Source of the DNA: Hydrogenophaga sp.
GTDB taxonomy: Bacteria > Pseudomonadota > Gammaproteobacteria > Burkholderiales > Burkholderiaceae_C
Assembly (NCBI RefSeq): GCF_030656115.1
Contig: NZ_JAUSOO010000037.1
Location: 83,025-147,024, forward strand
Direction: 5' to 3'
DNA: 64,000 bases
A program made the translations under genes and the position numbers. The notes below the pieces were generated by a model. It was not told the DNA's origin and did no database searches. It saw only the letters and a list, made by a program, of their open reading frames with translations. Each line of letters begins with the position of its first letter. Position 1 is the first letter of the stretch. Of this stretch, positions 26,839 to 35,106 are shown one piece after another.

Positions 26839-27153
26839 ATGAACAGCAAAGCAACAGCCACCCAGACCGAGACAAAGGCCACGCCCCTCTCTCTCAAACT
26901 TGCACCATCATCGCGCCAGCGCTTGCGCAACTTGGCCGAGCTGCAGCGCCGACCTGCGCACGCCCTGGCGCGTGAGGCTATCGAGGCCTACCTGGATCAG
27001 GAAGAAACTCGCATGAAGCGCAACCAGGAAGCGCAGGCGGCATGGAAGCACTACCAAGACACGGGCTTGCATGTCACGGGTGACGAGGCCATCGCCTGGA
27101 TGAAGTCGTGGGGAACACCTGACGAGTTGCCAAAACCTGTATGCCACGTTTAG
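26839..27153 (+). CDS. Type II antitoxin, ribbon-helix-helix (CopG/RelB-like)
   Basis: A 104-residue protein. After a disordered polar N-terminus, TPLSLKLAPSSRQRLRNLAELQRRPAHALAREAIEAYLDQEE is a typical RHH DNA-binding domain. The C-terminal part (KRNQEAQAAWKHYQDTG...EAIAWMKSWG) is the toxin-binding tail. The ribosome site AGGT precedes the ATG. It overlaps the toxin gene by 13 bases, so the two are translationally coupled, and it is preceded by its own promoter with an operator-like repeat. Confidence 0.9.
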   Translation: MNSKATATQTETKATPLSLKLAPSSRQRLRNLAELQRRPAHALAREAIEAYLDQEETRMKRNQEAQAAWKHYQDTGLHVTGDEAIAWMKSWGTPDELPKPVCHV

Positions 27154-27434
27154 TTCTGACATCCGAGGCCCTCGACGATCTGGAGAGAGTGCAGAATTTT
27201 CTGGCAGCGAAGAGCGTAGAGGCTGCGGCGCGTGCCAAGGCGGTGATCATTGAACACCTCGAAAAGGTGCAGCGTTTTCCAACGATCTACAGACCCGTAC
27301 CGACGCAGCAAGACCAGCGGGAAATCGTCATTGCCTTTGGTTCCTATGGGTATGTTGTGCGCTACCTGTTCGACCAAGAAGCCGATGCCGTTGTCATTCT
27401 TCGGGTGTGGCACCAGCGAGAGCAGTCTGAATGA
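27141..27434 (+). CDS. Type II toxin, RelE/ParE family
   Basis: A 97-residue basic protein with the RelE/ParE fold pattern: PRLVLTSEALDDLERVQNFLAAKS (two N-terminal helices), a central Arg-rich strand (YRPVPTQQDQREIVIAFGSYGYVVRYLF) and the terminal strand AVVILRVWHQREQSE. By family it is either a ribosome-dependent mRNase or a gyrase poison; the sequence alone does not decide which. The module appears intact, unlike the other toxin-antitoxin traces in this window. Confidence 0.9.
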   Translation: MPRLVLTSEALDDLERVQNFLAAKSVEAAARAKAVIIEHLEKVQRFPTIYRPVPTQQDQREIVIAFGSYGYVVRYLFDQEADAVVILRVWHQREQSE

Positions 27435-27530
27435 GCGCGCCTGCGGCCACCCGGCCCGGTTTCACACTGGCGTCAAAAACGATCGGTTGTGCAGCCGGTA
27501 TGCCAGAAGGTCAGCGCAGGTGGCAGGCGC

Positions 27531-30047
27531 CTAACCGCCGCTGCGCAGCAGCAGCGCCGGGTTCAGCCGCATCTGCCCCAGCAGGTAGCGCGCGCCCAGG
27601 CCCAGGCTCACGCCGCTGACCAGCAGCGCGGTGAGCGCGCCGCTCCAGTACAGGCCCACCGGGCTCATGTCCAGTCGCCACAGCAGCAGGCCGGTGGCCA
27701 GCGCGCTGCCCGCCAGCAGGGCAAAGGCGGATGTGACGGTGGCGAGCACCACGTATTCCCACACCAGCACCCGGCGCAACAGCGAGTGGCGCGCGCCCAG
27801 CGCGTGCATCACCGTGGCGTCAAACAGCTGGCGGCTGCGGCTGGCCGCCACCACGCTGGCCAGCACCAGCAGGCTGGCCGCCAGGCACACGCCCGCCACC
27901 ACCGCCAACCCGCTGCTGGCGCGGCCCATGAGGGCGCGGGTTTCGCGCAGCAGCGATTCGGTGCGCACGGTGGCGATGTTGGGCGCCACGGCGGCCAGGC
28001 GGTCTTGCGCATCCAGCGTTTGCGCCACCGGCAGCCAGGCCGCGCCCACATGGCGGGTGATGAAGGGGTCCAGCACGCCGTCGCTGAAAATCGCTTCCAG
28101 CCACAGGCGCGACTGCAGGCGCCGCTGGCTGTAGATGGCGGCCAGCGTGGCCCCCACCGGCGTGCCCATGATCTCAAAGCGCAGCCGGTCGCCCACTTGC
28201 AGGCCCAGTTCGTCGGCCTCGCGGTCTTCCATGGCCACCAGCGGTTCGCCGCTGTGGTCTGGGGGCCACCAGGCGCCCCGGTCAATCACCACGTCGTCGA
28301 AATTGCCCGAGCGGTTGCTCAGCTTGTGTTCGTCGCGCGCTTCCCGGGCGCGGGCGCCATCGGCGCTTTCGCGCAGCGCTTCGCCGTTCACCGCCGACAG
28401 CCGCCCCAGCACCAGCGGCGCGGTGCGCAGTTCCGCGCCCGCGCTGGCGCTTTGCAAGGTGTCACGCAGCAGCGGAATTTGCTCGGTCTGCACGTCGTAA
28501 AACACCAGCGCCGGGGCGTTGGCGGGCACGGTGTCGTTCACGGTGCGCAGCAGCGTCATCACCACAAGCGTGCAGGCCACCAGCAGGGTGAGGGCCGAGC
28601 CCAGCGAGAGCAAGGCGGTGCGCAGCGGTGAATGCGTTTGCTGCAAACCGGCCAGCGCCAGCTGCAGCGGCAAGGGCAGGCGCGGGTGGTGTTGCAGCTT
28701 TGCGGCCAGGCGGCGCAGCGCGCGGGTGACCAGGTCCAGCACGCCCAGCAGCGCGGCGGTGGCCAGCACAAAGGCCAGGCCAAAGCGCGGGTCGGGCAGC
28801 ACCGCCACCAGCAGGACCAGTGTGGCCGTGGCCACGGCGGCGGTGAGCCACCAGGCGCGGCGCGGCGTGTGCAGCGCCTGCCCTTCCACACCCCGAAACA
28901 AGGTGGCCGGGCTGACCGACAGCGCGCGGCCCAGCGCCGGCAGCGAAAACGCCAGCGCGGTGAGCACGCCAAACAGCAGCGCCACCCCCGCGGGCTGCCA
29001 CAGGCCTTGCACCAACAGGGTCACTGGCAGTTTGTCGGCGGCCAGCTGGGCGCCCGCCAGCGCCAAGCCCATGCCCAGCGCCACGCCCACCGCGCTGGCC
29101 AGCAGCGCCAGCATCAAAATTTGCAGCAGCACCATGGCAGCCAAGCGCCCGTCGCGCAGGCCCAGCGCACGCAGCGTGGCCAGGCTGGTGAGCTTGCCTT
29201 GCAGGTAGGCCTGTACGCTGTTGAACACGCCCAGCCCACCAATGAACAGGGCCGAAAAACCGATCAGCATCAGCCCCGAAGCGATCTGGCCCAGCACCTC
29301 GGCCACGCGGTCGCTGCGTTCGTCAAAGCTGCGCACCTCGGCATCCAGCGTGGGAAAGGCGGCCATGAAGCCATCGCGCCAGGCGGTGGCGGCCTGGGTG
29401 CTGGGCGCGTCCACGCGAACGCGGTAGCGGTAGTCCACCCGGCTCAGCGGCTGCACCAGGCCGGTGGCCAGCAGCGCACCCTCGGCCACCAGCACCGGGG
29501 CAGCGCCCCAGTCGGCGCGCAGGCTGCGGTCGGGCTGGCGCACCGTGATGGCGCGCACCACCAAGTCCAAGTCGCCAATGGCGATGCGGCTGCCGGGTTG
29601 CAGGCCGAGCCGTGTGGCCAAAGCGCCGTCAATGGCCGCGCCCCATTGGCCGTCGCGTTGGGCCAGCGCGTCGGCCAGTGGCGCGGCCGGGTTCAGCTCC
29701 ACCCGGCCCACCAGCGGGTAAGCCGCGTCGGCGCTCTGCAGCTCAATCAGCTGGGCGCGGCCGTCTTCGGTGCGCAGCATGGTGCGCAGCTCGACCACGC
29801 GCGACACGGTGGCGCGCGCCTGCATCCAGGCCAGCGTGTCAGCCGGCAGGGGCTGGGGCGACTCCACTTCCACATCGCCGCCGAAGAGGGCGCGGGCGTC
29901 GGTGCGCATCGCGTCGGCCACCTGGCGGTACAGGCCACCGCCCGCCGCCACCAGCGACACGCCCAGCACCAGGCAGGCCACAAAAATCCACAGGCGCCGT
30001 CCACTGGCGCGCAGGTCGCGCCAGGCCAGGTCAAGCAGAAACCGCAC
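27531..30047 (-). CDS. ABC exporter permease with two FtsX domains (YbbP-like)
   Basis: An 838-residue membrane protein: TM1 (LWIFVACLVLGVSLVAAGGGLY), a MacB-like periplasmic domain, an FtsX triple-helix block (LMLIGFSALFIGGLGVFNSV onward), a central pair of TMs, a second periplasmic domain and a second FtsX block (GLAVVAGVCLAASLLVLASVV onward). The likely start is GTG 30047, which overlaps the ATPase gene by 17 bases; the frame stays open upstream to 30131. Its role by homology is a YbbAP-type lipid or hydrophobic-compound exporter. It forms one operon with the ATPase upstream. Confidence 0.88.
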   Translation of the reverse strand: MRFLLDLAWRDLRASGRRLWIFVACLVLGVSLVAAGGGLYRQVADAMRTDARALFGGDVEVESPQPLPADTLAWMQARATVSRVVELRTMLRTEDGRAQLIELQSADAAYPLVGRVELNPAAPLADALAQRDGQWGAAIDGALATRLGLQPGSRIAIGDLDLVVRAITVRQPDRSLRADWGAAPVLVAEGALLATGLVQPLSRVDYRYRVRVDAPSTQAATAWRDGFMAAFPTLDAEVRSFDERSDRVAEVLGQIASGLMLIGFSALFIGGLGVFNSVQAYLQGKLTSLATLRALGLRDGRLAAMVLLQILMLALLASAVGVALGMGLALAGAQLAADKLPVTLLVQGLWQPAGVALLFGVLTALAFSLPALGRALSVSPATLFRGVEGQALHTPRRAWWLTAAVATATLVLLVAVLPDPRFGLAFVLATAALLGVLDLVTRALRRLAAKLQHHPRLPLPLQLALAGLQQTHSPLRTALLSLGSALTLLVACTLVVMTLLRTVNDTVPANAPALVFYDVQTEQIPLLRDTLQSASAGAELRTAPLVLGRLSAVNGEALRESADGARAREARDEHKLSNRSGNFDDVVIDRGAWWPPDHSGEPLVAMEDREADELGLQVGDRLRFEIMGTPVGATLAAIYSQRRLQSRLWLEAIFSDGVLDPFITRHVGAAWLPVAQTLDAQDRLAAVAPNIATVRTESLLRETRALMGRASSGLAVVAGVCLAASLLVLASVVAASRSRQLFDATVMHALGARHSLLRRVLVWEYVVLATVTSAFALLAGSALATGLLLWRLDMSPVGLYWSGALTALLVSGVSLGLGARYLLGQMRLNPALLLRSGG

Positions 30048-30756
30048 GGGGGTGCTCCGACTGGCGTTCGTTGGGCGTTTCTTGCAAGCGGCCTTCGTGC
30101 AGGCGCAGCACGCGGTCGCAGCGGGCGGCAAACGCCAGGTCGTGCGTCACCAGCACCAGGGTGGTGCCCAGTTCCCGGTTCAGGCCAAACAACAGCTCGC
30201 GCACCGCCTCGGCCGTGTGGTCGTCCAGGTTGCCGGTGGGCTCGACGGCCAGCAGCAGGCGCGGGCGGTGCACCAGCGCGCGGGCAATCGCCACGCGCTG
30301 CTGTTCTCCGCCCGAGAGCTGCGATGGCTTGTGGTGCATGCGCTCGGCCAGACCCACGCGGCGCAGCATGTCCGCCGCCACGTCGCGCGCGCCGCTGGCC
30401 CCGGCCATTTGCAGCGGCAGCGCGGCGTTGTCCAGCGCGCTCAGGCTGGGCAGCAGGTGAAAGCTCTGGAACACGATGCCGATGCGTTCGCGCCGCAGGT
30501 CGGCCAGGCCGTCGCTGTCGAGGCTGGCCAGGTCGGTGCCCGCGATGCGGATGCGACCGGCGGCCGGGCGCTCCAGGCCACTCAGCAGCAACAGCAGCGA
30601 GGTCTTGCCCGAGCCCGAAGGGCCGGCGATGGCCACGCGGGTGCCGGCGGCAATGCGCAGGTTCACATCGCGCAGCACCTGCACCTGCCGGGTGCCGATG
30701 GAATAGTGCATGGACAGGTCATCGACCTCGATCAGGTGTTGGGTGGTGTGTGGCAT
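30031..30756 (-). CDS. ABC exporter ATPase (YbbA/LolD-like) with altered Walker B
   Basis: A 241-residue ATPase. Walker A GPSGSGKT at 45-52, signature LSGGEQ at 148-153, D-loop GNLDD and H-loop His205 are intact. Walker B reads LLLAVEPTGNLD: residue 171 is Val (codon GTC at 30246-30244) where the family has Asp (GAC), which coordinates Mg. The catalytic Glu172 remains. This single-base change should impair ATP hydrolysis, so the gene is either inactive, read wrongly in assembly, or works unusually. The start MPHTTQHL at 30756 was chosen because family proteins begin there. Its 3' end overlaps the permease gene. Confidence 0.88.
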   Translation of the reverse strand: MPHTTQHLIEVDDLSMHYSIGTRQVQVLRDVNLRIAAGTRVAIAGPSGSGKTSLLLLLSGLERPAAGRIRIAGTDLASLDSDGLADLRRERIGIVFQSFHLLPSLSALDNAALPLQMAGASGARDVAADMLRRVGLAERMHHKPSQLSGGEQQRVAIARALVHRPRLLLAVEPTGNLDDHTAEAVRELLFGLNRELGTTLVLVTHDLAFAARCDRVLRLHEGRLQETPNERQSEHPRAVSA

Positions 30757-30764
30757 GGGCGGTG

Positions 30765-30995
30765 TCAATAAGCTCGTGGGCAGAGCTTGCCCCAGGTTCT
30801 CAAGTTCCCGCCAGCGGCGCACCGCATGCCCTTCAACCCGCCTGGAACGGCCAGAACGGCGCTGGCGGTGAACGGCTGCGTCAGCGTCTCGCGCGCGGGC
30901 AGCCAGCGGCGGACAAACAGTGGCATGAAGCCGCAGCCCAGCAGCGCGATCAGGCGACCCACGGACAGCGCGTGGGTGGATTCGGGCAACAGCAT
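30765..30995 (-). CDS. Hypothetical short protein upstream of the ABC operon
   Basis: A 76-codon frame starting MLLPESTHALSVGRLIALLG with one hydrophobic segment and a Cys-Gly pair. The first 48 codons show the strong G/C third-position bias of real genes here; the rest does not. The stop is eight bases before the ATPase start, so it could be a leader cistron or the remnant of a longer gene. No family recognised. Confidence 0.3.
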   Translation of the reverse strand: MLLPESTHALSVGRLIALLGCGFMPLFVRRWLPARETLTQPFTASAVLAVPGGLKGMRCAAGGNLRTWGKLCPRAY

Positions 30996-31410
30996 GGGCG
31001 CGGATCATGGGCCGCGCGGCGGTGGTGACCAACAATTTTTAGGTGATTTGCTTATGCGGGGGGACGGGATGGAAGGGCTGGTGGGGGACCCTCTACGTGG
31101 CTCCGTGCCGATCAGACCAAGGGCCGCTGAGCAGCAATTGCTGCCGGTGGGTGCTGCCGGGCTTATGCACGCTGACTGTCGTGAATCGGCAATTTGACAA
31201 GGGGACCAGCGCTGGCGTGAGCTGCGGCTGTAGGGGGCACTGCTGTCATGAGGCTGCGCCAACGTCGCGGGCGACTTCGCTGTTGGGACCCGGGAGAACC
31301 CAGCGCATGTGTAGAGGGGCGCTCCGTCATGAATGCCTGCAGACGCGTTCCTTGTTTGGAGCCATCATGCTCGTCACCGAGGTTGCGATGCTTTCGTGGT
31401 GCAATGCAGC
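30996..31410. other. Intergenic stretch without a recognisable gene
   Basis: About 415 bases between the ABC operon and the CPA2 antiporter. Frames on both strands are short or Cys/Ser-rich in a way not seen in real genes here. No hairpin-plus-T run, riboswitch or RNA gene was recognised. Base composition begins to fall here and stays lower through the antiporter gene. Confidence 0.5.
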
Positions 31411-33462
31411 ATGTTTGATGTTCTGCGAGTTTCAGATCCTGTTGCCGTTTTTGCGGTCGTTGCATTTCTGATCCTATTGGCGCCTATCGTCATGGGTCGC
31501 TGGCAGCTGCCTGGAACCATTGGGCTGCTGTTGGCAGGCGCCGTCCTCGGGCCGAATGCATTGGGTGTACTGGCCAGAGATCAATCCTTCATCCTTTTCG
31601 GCACTGTGGGACTGCTCTACATCATGTTCACCGCAGCCCTCGAGATCGACATGGTGGTTCTTAAGCGGTCCAAGCTTCACAGCATGGTATTTGGACTGCT
31701 GACCTTTGCCATACCCCAGAGCCTGGGCACGTTGGTGGGGCACTTCTTACTCGGGTTCTCATGGCCGGCGGCCATATTGCTGGGATCGCTATTCGCTTCC
31801 CACACCTTGCTGGCCTACCCCATCGCCAGCCGACTGGGGATTGCGCACGATACCGCCGTGACTACGGCCGTTGGAGGCACCATCATCACCGACACGCTGG
31901 CCCTGCTGGTGTTGGCCGTGATTGCCGGCTCTGTTCGGGGTGAGGTCGACGAGTTCTTCTGGTATCGGCTGGCTGCCAGTCTTGGGCTCTATGTGCTGGC
32001 CATCCTGTACGGCCTGCCCAAGCTTGCGCGGTGGTTTTTCCGCAACGTGGGACGCGACGGTGTGACGGAGTTCGTCTTCGTGCTCGCAGTGGTTTTTGGC
32101 TGCGCCAGCCTGGCCCATACAGCGGGTTCTGAACCCATTGTTGGGGCTTTTTTGGCGGGCCTGGCGTTAAACCGGCTCATCCCGCACAACAGCCCGCTGA
32201 TGAACAGAATCCAGTTTACCGGGGAGGCCATTTTTGTGCCTTTCTTCTTGCTCTCGGTCGGAATGCTGCTGGACCTCCGGGTGTTCTTGTCCGGATGGCG
32301 AGCCTGGCTGGTCGCGGCGGCGATGTTGGCCACCGTGATTGTTGCCAAATGGTTGGCCGCTCAAATCAGCAGCAAGATACTGGGCTACAACACTGCCCAA
32401 GCCCGCGTGGTTTTCGGGCTCAGTTTGGCGCAGGCAGCAGCGACCCTGGCCGCTACGGTGGTGGGCTACGAGATCGGGCTATTTGATGATGCCGTGGTCA
32501 ACGGCGCCATCGTGATGATTTTGGTCACCTGTGTCATCGCCCCGTGGCAGGTTGACCGCTACGGCCGCAGGATGGTCCAGACCATGGAGCAAGACTCAGA
32601 GCCCATGGCGGTAGAACAGCAACGCATTCTCACGGCGCTGACGGAGGCCTCGCCCAGCCGGCATTTGTTGGATCTGGCCATGCTGCTGCGCAAGCCTGAG
32701 CACGAACAACCCATCTACCCCATTTCTGTGATCCAAGACAACGGGGACACCTCTGCACTGGTGTCCAGTGCGGAGCGGGTACTTGGGAATGCGGTCAACT
32801 ATCTGTCTCAGGCCGAAGTGCCATCAACACCCCTCACGCGCATTGACCTCAACCTGGCATCCGGCATCCTGAAGGCCCGGCGTGAGCTCAATGCGTCTGA
32901 GGTGTTGATGGGCTGGAGTGAGCAGAGTCGTGCCCCGGAGTTCTTCTTCGGCTCGCTCATGGAGAACTTGTTGCGCGACCGCGATTTTTCGCTGGTGGTG
33001 CTTCGGCCGCGGGAGCCCCTCAACACCACGCGCAGAGTGCTGCTGGCAGTGCCCCCTGAGGCTGATCTTGAGCCAGGGTTCAACAACGGCATGATGCTGA
33101 TCAAGCGGCTATCGCGTCAGCTCAGTGCCCCAGCGCTGTTGATAACGCCGGAAAAGGGCTCTGACAGGATGTTCAAGCGGATGCGTTCACTCAGGCCCGA
33201 CTGCGATTTAACGTTGGGGCCAACAGACACATGGCCCGCACTGACGCGTGTGCTCAAGGAGCTGCACCGCGATGGTGATCTCATTGTTCTCATTGGCGCA
33301 CGGCAAGGCGGCATGGCACGGCTTCATGCCATGACTCGACTGCCAGAAGAACTATCAGAATCCTTCCCTAACTCCAATCTGATCTTCCTCTACGCCGGTG
33401 AATCGCGCACTGGGAACCCCAGTTCCGTCGTGAACCCTGAGCCCGCAACGCGTATGACCTAG
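31411..33462 (+). CDS. CPA2-family cation:proton antiporter with cytoplasmic UspA-like tail
   Basis: A protein of about 683 residues. Residues 1-400 hold roughly 12 hydrophobic segments with Kef/NapA-type motifs: LPGTIGLLLAGAVLGPNALGV, TDTLALLVLAVIAG with the acidic ion-site residue, and AGSEPIVGAFLAGLALNRLI. Residues 420-683 are soluble and read like tandem universal-stress-type nucleotide-binding folds (ISVIQDNGD; SLVVLRPREP and LIVLIGARQGG). The transport role is Na+ or K+/H+ exchange, possibly gated by the tail. The start at 31411 gives a short N-terminus before TM1; the frame is open from 31333 and neither start has a clear ribosome site. Codon use is less GC-biased than in the neighbours, which suggests acquisition. 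Confidence 0.85.
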   Translation: MFDVLRVSDPVAVFAVVAFLILLAPIVMGRWQLPGTIGLLLAGAVLGPNALGVLARDQSFILFGTVGLLYIMFTAALEIDMVVLKRSKLHSMVFGLLTFAIPQSLGTLVGHFLLGFSWPAAILLGSLFASHTLLAYPIASRLGIAHDTAVTTAVGGTIITDTLALLVLAVIAGSVRGEVDEFFWYRLAASLGLYVLAILYGLPKLARWFFRNVGRDGVTEFVFVLAVVFGCASLAHTAGSEPIVGAFLAGLALNRLIPHNSPLMNRIQFTGEAIFVPFFLLSVGMLLDLRVFLSGWRAWLVAAAMLATVIVAKWLAAQISSKILGYNTAQARVVFGLSLAQAAATLAATVVGYEIGLFDDAVVNGAIVMILVTCVIAPWQVDRYGRRMVQTMEQDSEPMAVEQQRILTALTEASPSRHLLDLAMLLRKPEHEQPIYPISVIQDNGDTSALVSSAERVLGNAVNYLSQAEVPSTPLTRIDLNLASGILKARRELNASEVLMGWSEQSRAPEFFFGSLMENLLRDRDFSLVVLRPREPLNTTRRVLLAVPPEADLEPGFNNGMMLIKRLSRQLSAPALLITPEKGSDRMFKRMRSLRPDCDLTLGPTDTWPALTRVLKELHRDGDLIVLIGARQGGMARLHAMTRLPEELSESFPNSNLIFLYAGESRTGNPSSVVNPEPATRMT

Positions 33463-33788
33463 TCGACAGCTTCAGCGGTGACGACCTTGGGAGGTTGAGC
33501 ACCAATTGCGGGTGAGGATCAGTTACGGTGGTGCTTTATTTCGTGACCAACCCTTTGGACTGCCCGGAGGGGTATTGCCACTGATTGTCGAGTAGCCGGT
33601 CTTGGAAGCACAGCGGTCATGCAAGCGCCTGCTATCTGTCGAATGTTCAATTTTGAAAGTCACAGGGTTTCTGGACGTAGACATCAATGACAACAACCAG
33701 CCTTCAACTGACCGTGACCGCGTACGTGTGAACTGACCCCATCCCGACGTGTCCGTGTCGCGGTACATGAGCCGGATGCCACCTGCGC
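33463..33788. other. Intergenic stretch without a recognisable gene
   Basis: About 325 bases of mixed composition between the antiporter and the HigA-like gene. A minus-strand frame crosses it but has no coding bias and no family resemblance. It may be decayed mobile or phage DNA, since the next gene is an orphan antitoxin. No terminator-like hairpin seen. Confidence 0.45.
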
Positions 33789-34103
33789 TCACGCCACGAT
33801 CTCGATGCCGCGCTTTGGCACCAGGTGCAGCAGCTTCAGCGCCGTGCCCGTCGGCTTTTTCTGTCCGATTTCCCACTTCTGCACCGTCGAGAGGCTGGTG
33901 TTCAGCAGGCGGGCAAACACCGCCTGGCTGACCCGCGTGGTTTCGCGGATGTGTGTGATTTGCTTCGGCTGCAGCGGCTCGACCGGCGGCAGGCACAGCG
34001 GGTCGAATTCACGCAGCGTGAGCTGATCCATCACGCCCGCCTTGTGCAGCCCTTTGGCCGTGTCGTGCACAGCGGCCAGGATCGGGGATTCAGTTTTTCG
34101 CAT
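33789..34103 (-). CDS. HigA-like XRE-family antitoxin (orphan)
   Basis: A 104-residue protein. The C-terminal half is a standard helix-turn-helix: ITHIRETTRVSQAVFARLLNTSLSTVQKWEIGQKKPTGTALKLLHLV. The N-terminal half (MRKTESPILAAVHDTAKGLHKAGVMD) matches antitoxins paired with RelE-like toxins whose gene comes first. Here only a toxin fragment lies upstream, so this is an orphan that may persist as a regulator or as protection against related toxins. Confidence 0.85.
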   Translation of the reverse strand: MRKTESPILAAVHDTAKGLHKAGVMDQLTLREFDPLCLPPVEPLQPKQITHIRETTRVSQAVFARLLNTSLSTVQKWEIGQKKPTGTALKLLHLVPKRGIEIVA

Positions 34104-34123
34104 GGCACTCCACCTCTATCAGT

Positions 34124-34240
34124 TCACCAGCAACCTTTGCCGAGTCGATCGCCTTGGACCAGGCCTTGCATCATGTCGTCGACCGCTTCACACAGGATGG
34201 CGGCGGTCAAACCCGCTTTGCGCGCCCACCTTGATGCCGG
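34124..34240 (-). pseudogene. RelE/HigB-type toxin remnant
   Basis: A minus-strand frame reading RWARKAGLTAAILCEAVDDM then MQGLVQGDRLGKG and a stop at 34126-34124. This is the N-terminal helix pattern of the RelE-like toxin that partners the downstream HigA-like protein. The first residues and the whole catalytic C-terminus are missing, and the resemblance degrades after GLV. The order toxin-then-antitoxin is preserved, 20 bases apart. Confidence 0.6.
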
Positions 34241-34279
34241 CCTCGGGCGGCGACCCGCGCAGCGGTGGAGCGTGGGGGC

Positions 34280-34903
34280 TCAGGCATAGGCGTATTCGCC
34301 GCCCTTTTTCAAAGCGGCCTGATACGCCGGGCGGGCGTGGATCTTCTTGAGCCAGGCCATGGTGGCGGGGCGCGAGGGGCCGAGGCCTGCGCGTGAGACA
34401 GCCGCTTCGAGCGGGAAGCTCATCATGATGTCGGCGGCGGTCATCGCCTTGCCAGCGAACCAGGGGCGCGAGGCCAGCACCTGTTCCACGTAGTCCAGGT
34501 GCACGTCCACCATGGGTTGCACCTTCTTCACGGCGACCTTGCCGATCAGCGGCACCTTGCTCATGGCCAGCATGAGCAGCAGGTTGGGCATGACCGAGCC
34601 TTCGGCGTAGTGCATGAACTGGCGGTAGTTGCGCAGGCCTTCACCGGGGTCGGTGGGGCCCAGGCGGCCGGTCTTGTCGACCAGGTATTCGCAGATGGCG
34701 CCGGTTTCCACCAGCTTGAGCGGGCCGTCTTCCAGCACCGGCGATTTGCCCAGCGGGTGCACTTTTTTCAGCTCGGGCGGGGCGAGCATGGTGGCCTTGT
34801 TGCGCTCGTAGAAGCGGATTTCGCAGGGCAGTTCCAGTTCTTCGAGCAGCCACAGCAGGCGTTGCGAACGGGAGTGGTTGAGGTGGTGGACGATGAGGTT
34901 CAT
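34280..34903 (-). CDS. Glutathione S-transferase
   Basis: A 207-residue cytosolic GST. The N-terminal thioredoxin-like domain has the glutathione-site residues in HHLNHSRSQRLLWLLEEL, KSPVLEDG (cis-Pro) and ETGAICEYLVDK. The C-terminal helical domain carries WFAGKAMTAADIMMSFPLEAA, the N-capping motif of GSTs. The substrate is unknown. Start 34903 overlaps, as ATGA, the stop of a short leader frame built from a 9-bp tandem repeat, so translation may be coupled. Confidence 0.93.
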   Translation of the reverse strand: MNLIVHHLNHSRSQRLLWLLEELELPCEIRFYERNKATMLAPPELKKVHPLGKSPVLEDGPLKLVETGAICEYLVDKTGRLGPTDPGEGLRNYRQFMHYAEGSVMPNLLLMLAMSKVPLIGKVAVKKVQPMVDVHLDYVEQVLASRPWFAGKAMTAADIMMSFPLEAAVSRAGLGPSRPATMAWLKKIHARPAYQAALKKGGEYAYA

Positions 34904-34954
34904 GGTGGGAGGGGTCCGGTGCTGGTGGACATGGTGGACATGGTGGACATGGTG
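34900..34954 (-). repeat. 9-bp tandem repeat forming a three-start leader frame before the GST gene
   Basis: Three copies of a 9-bp unit (plus-strand TGGTGGACA, 34923-34954). On the minus strand each copy supplies an in-frame ATG, giving the 16-residue peptide MSTMSTMSTSTGPLPP. Its stop TGA (34902-34900) overlaps the GST start as ATGA. It may be a coupling leader or chance; repeat number could vary by slippage. Confidence 0.4.
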
Positions 34955-35106
34955 GGCAGGCGCGGGAGGCGGTGGGGGTGTGGCACAAGCGCTGGCTGTC
35001 GGAGCCGCCTGGGTGGGCCGAGGTTCCCAGTGTGCCGTGGCTTCGGGCCGCTGACCATAATCGATGGTTTTGACCCCGCGCGTGCGCGCCCAACCCCAAA
35101 ATCCCC

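Noticed and set aside
30987..31197. Possible TesA-type esterase divergent from the ABC ATPase, as in enterobacteria
   Set aside because: No GDSL motif or coding bias on the plus strand in this stretch.
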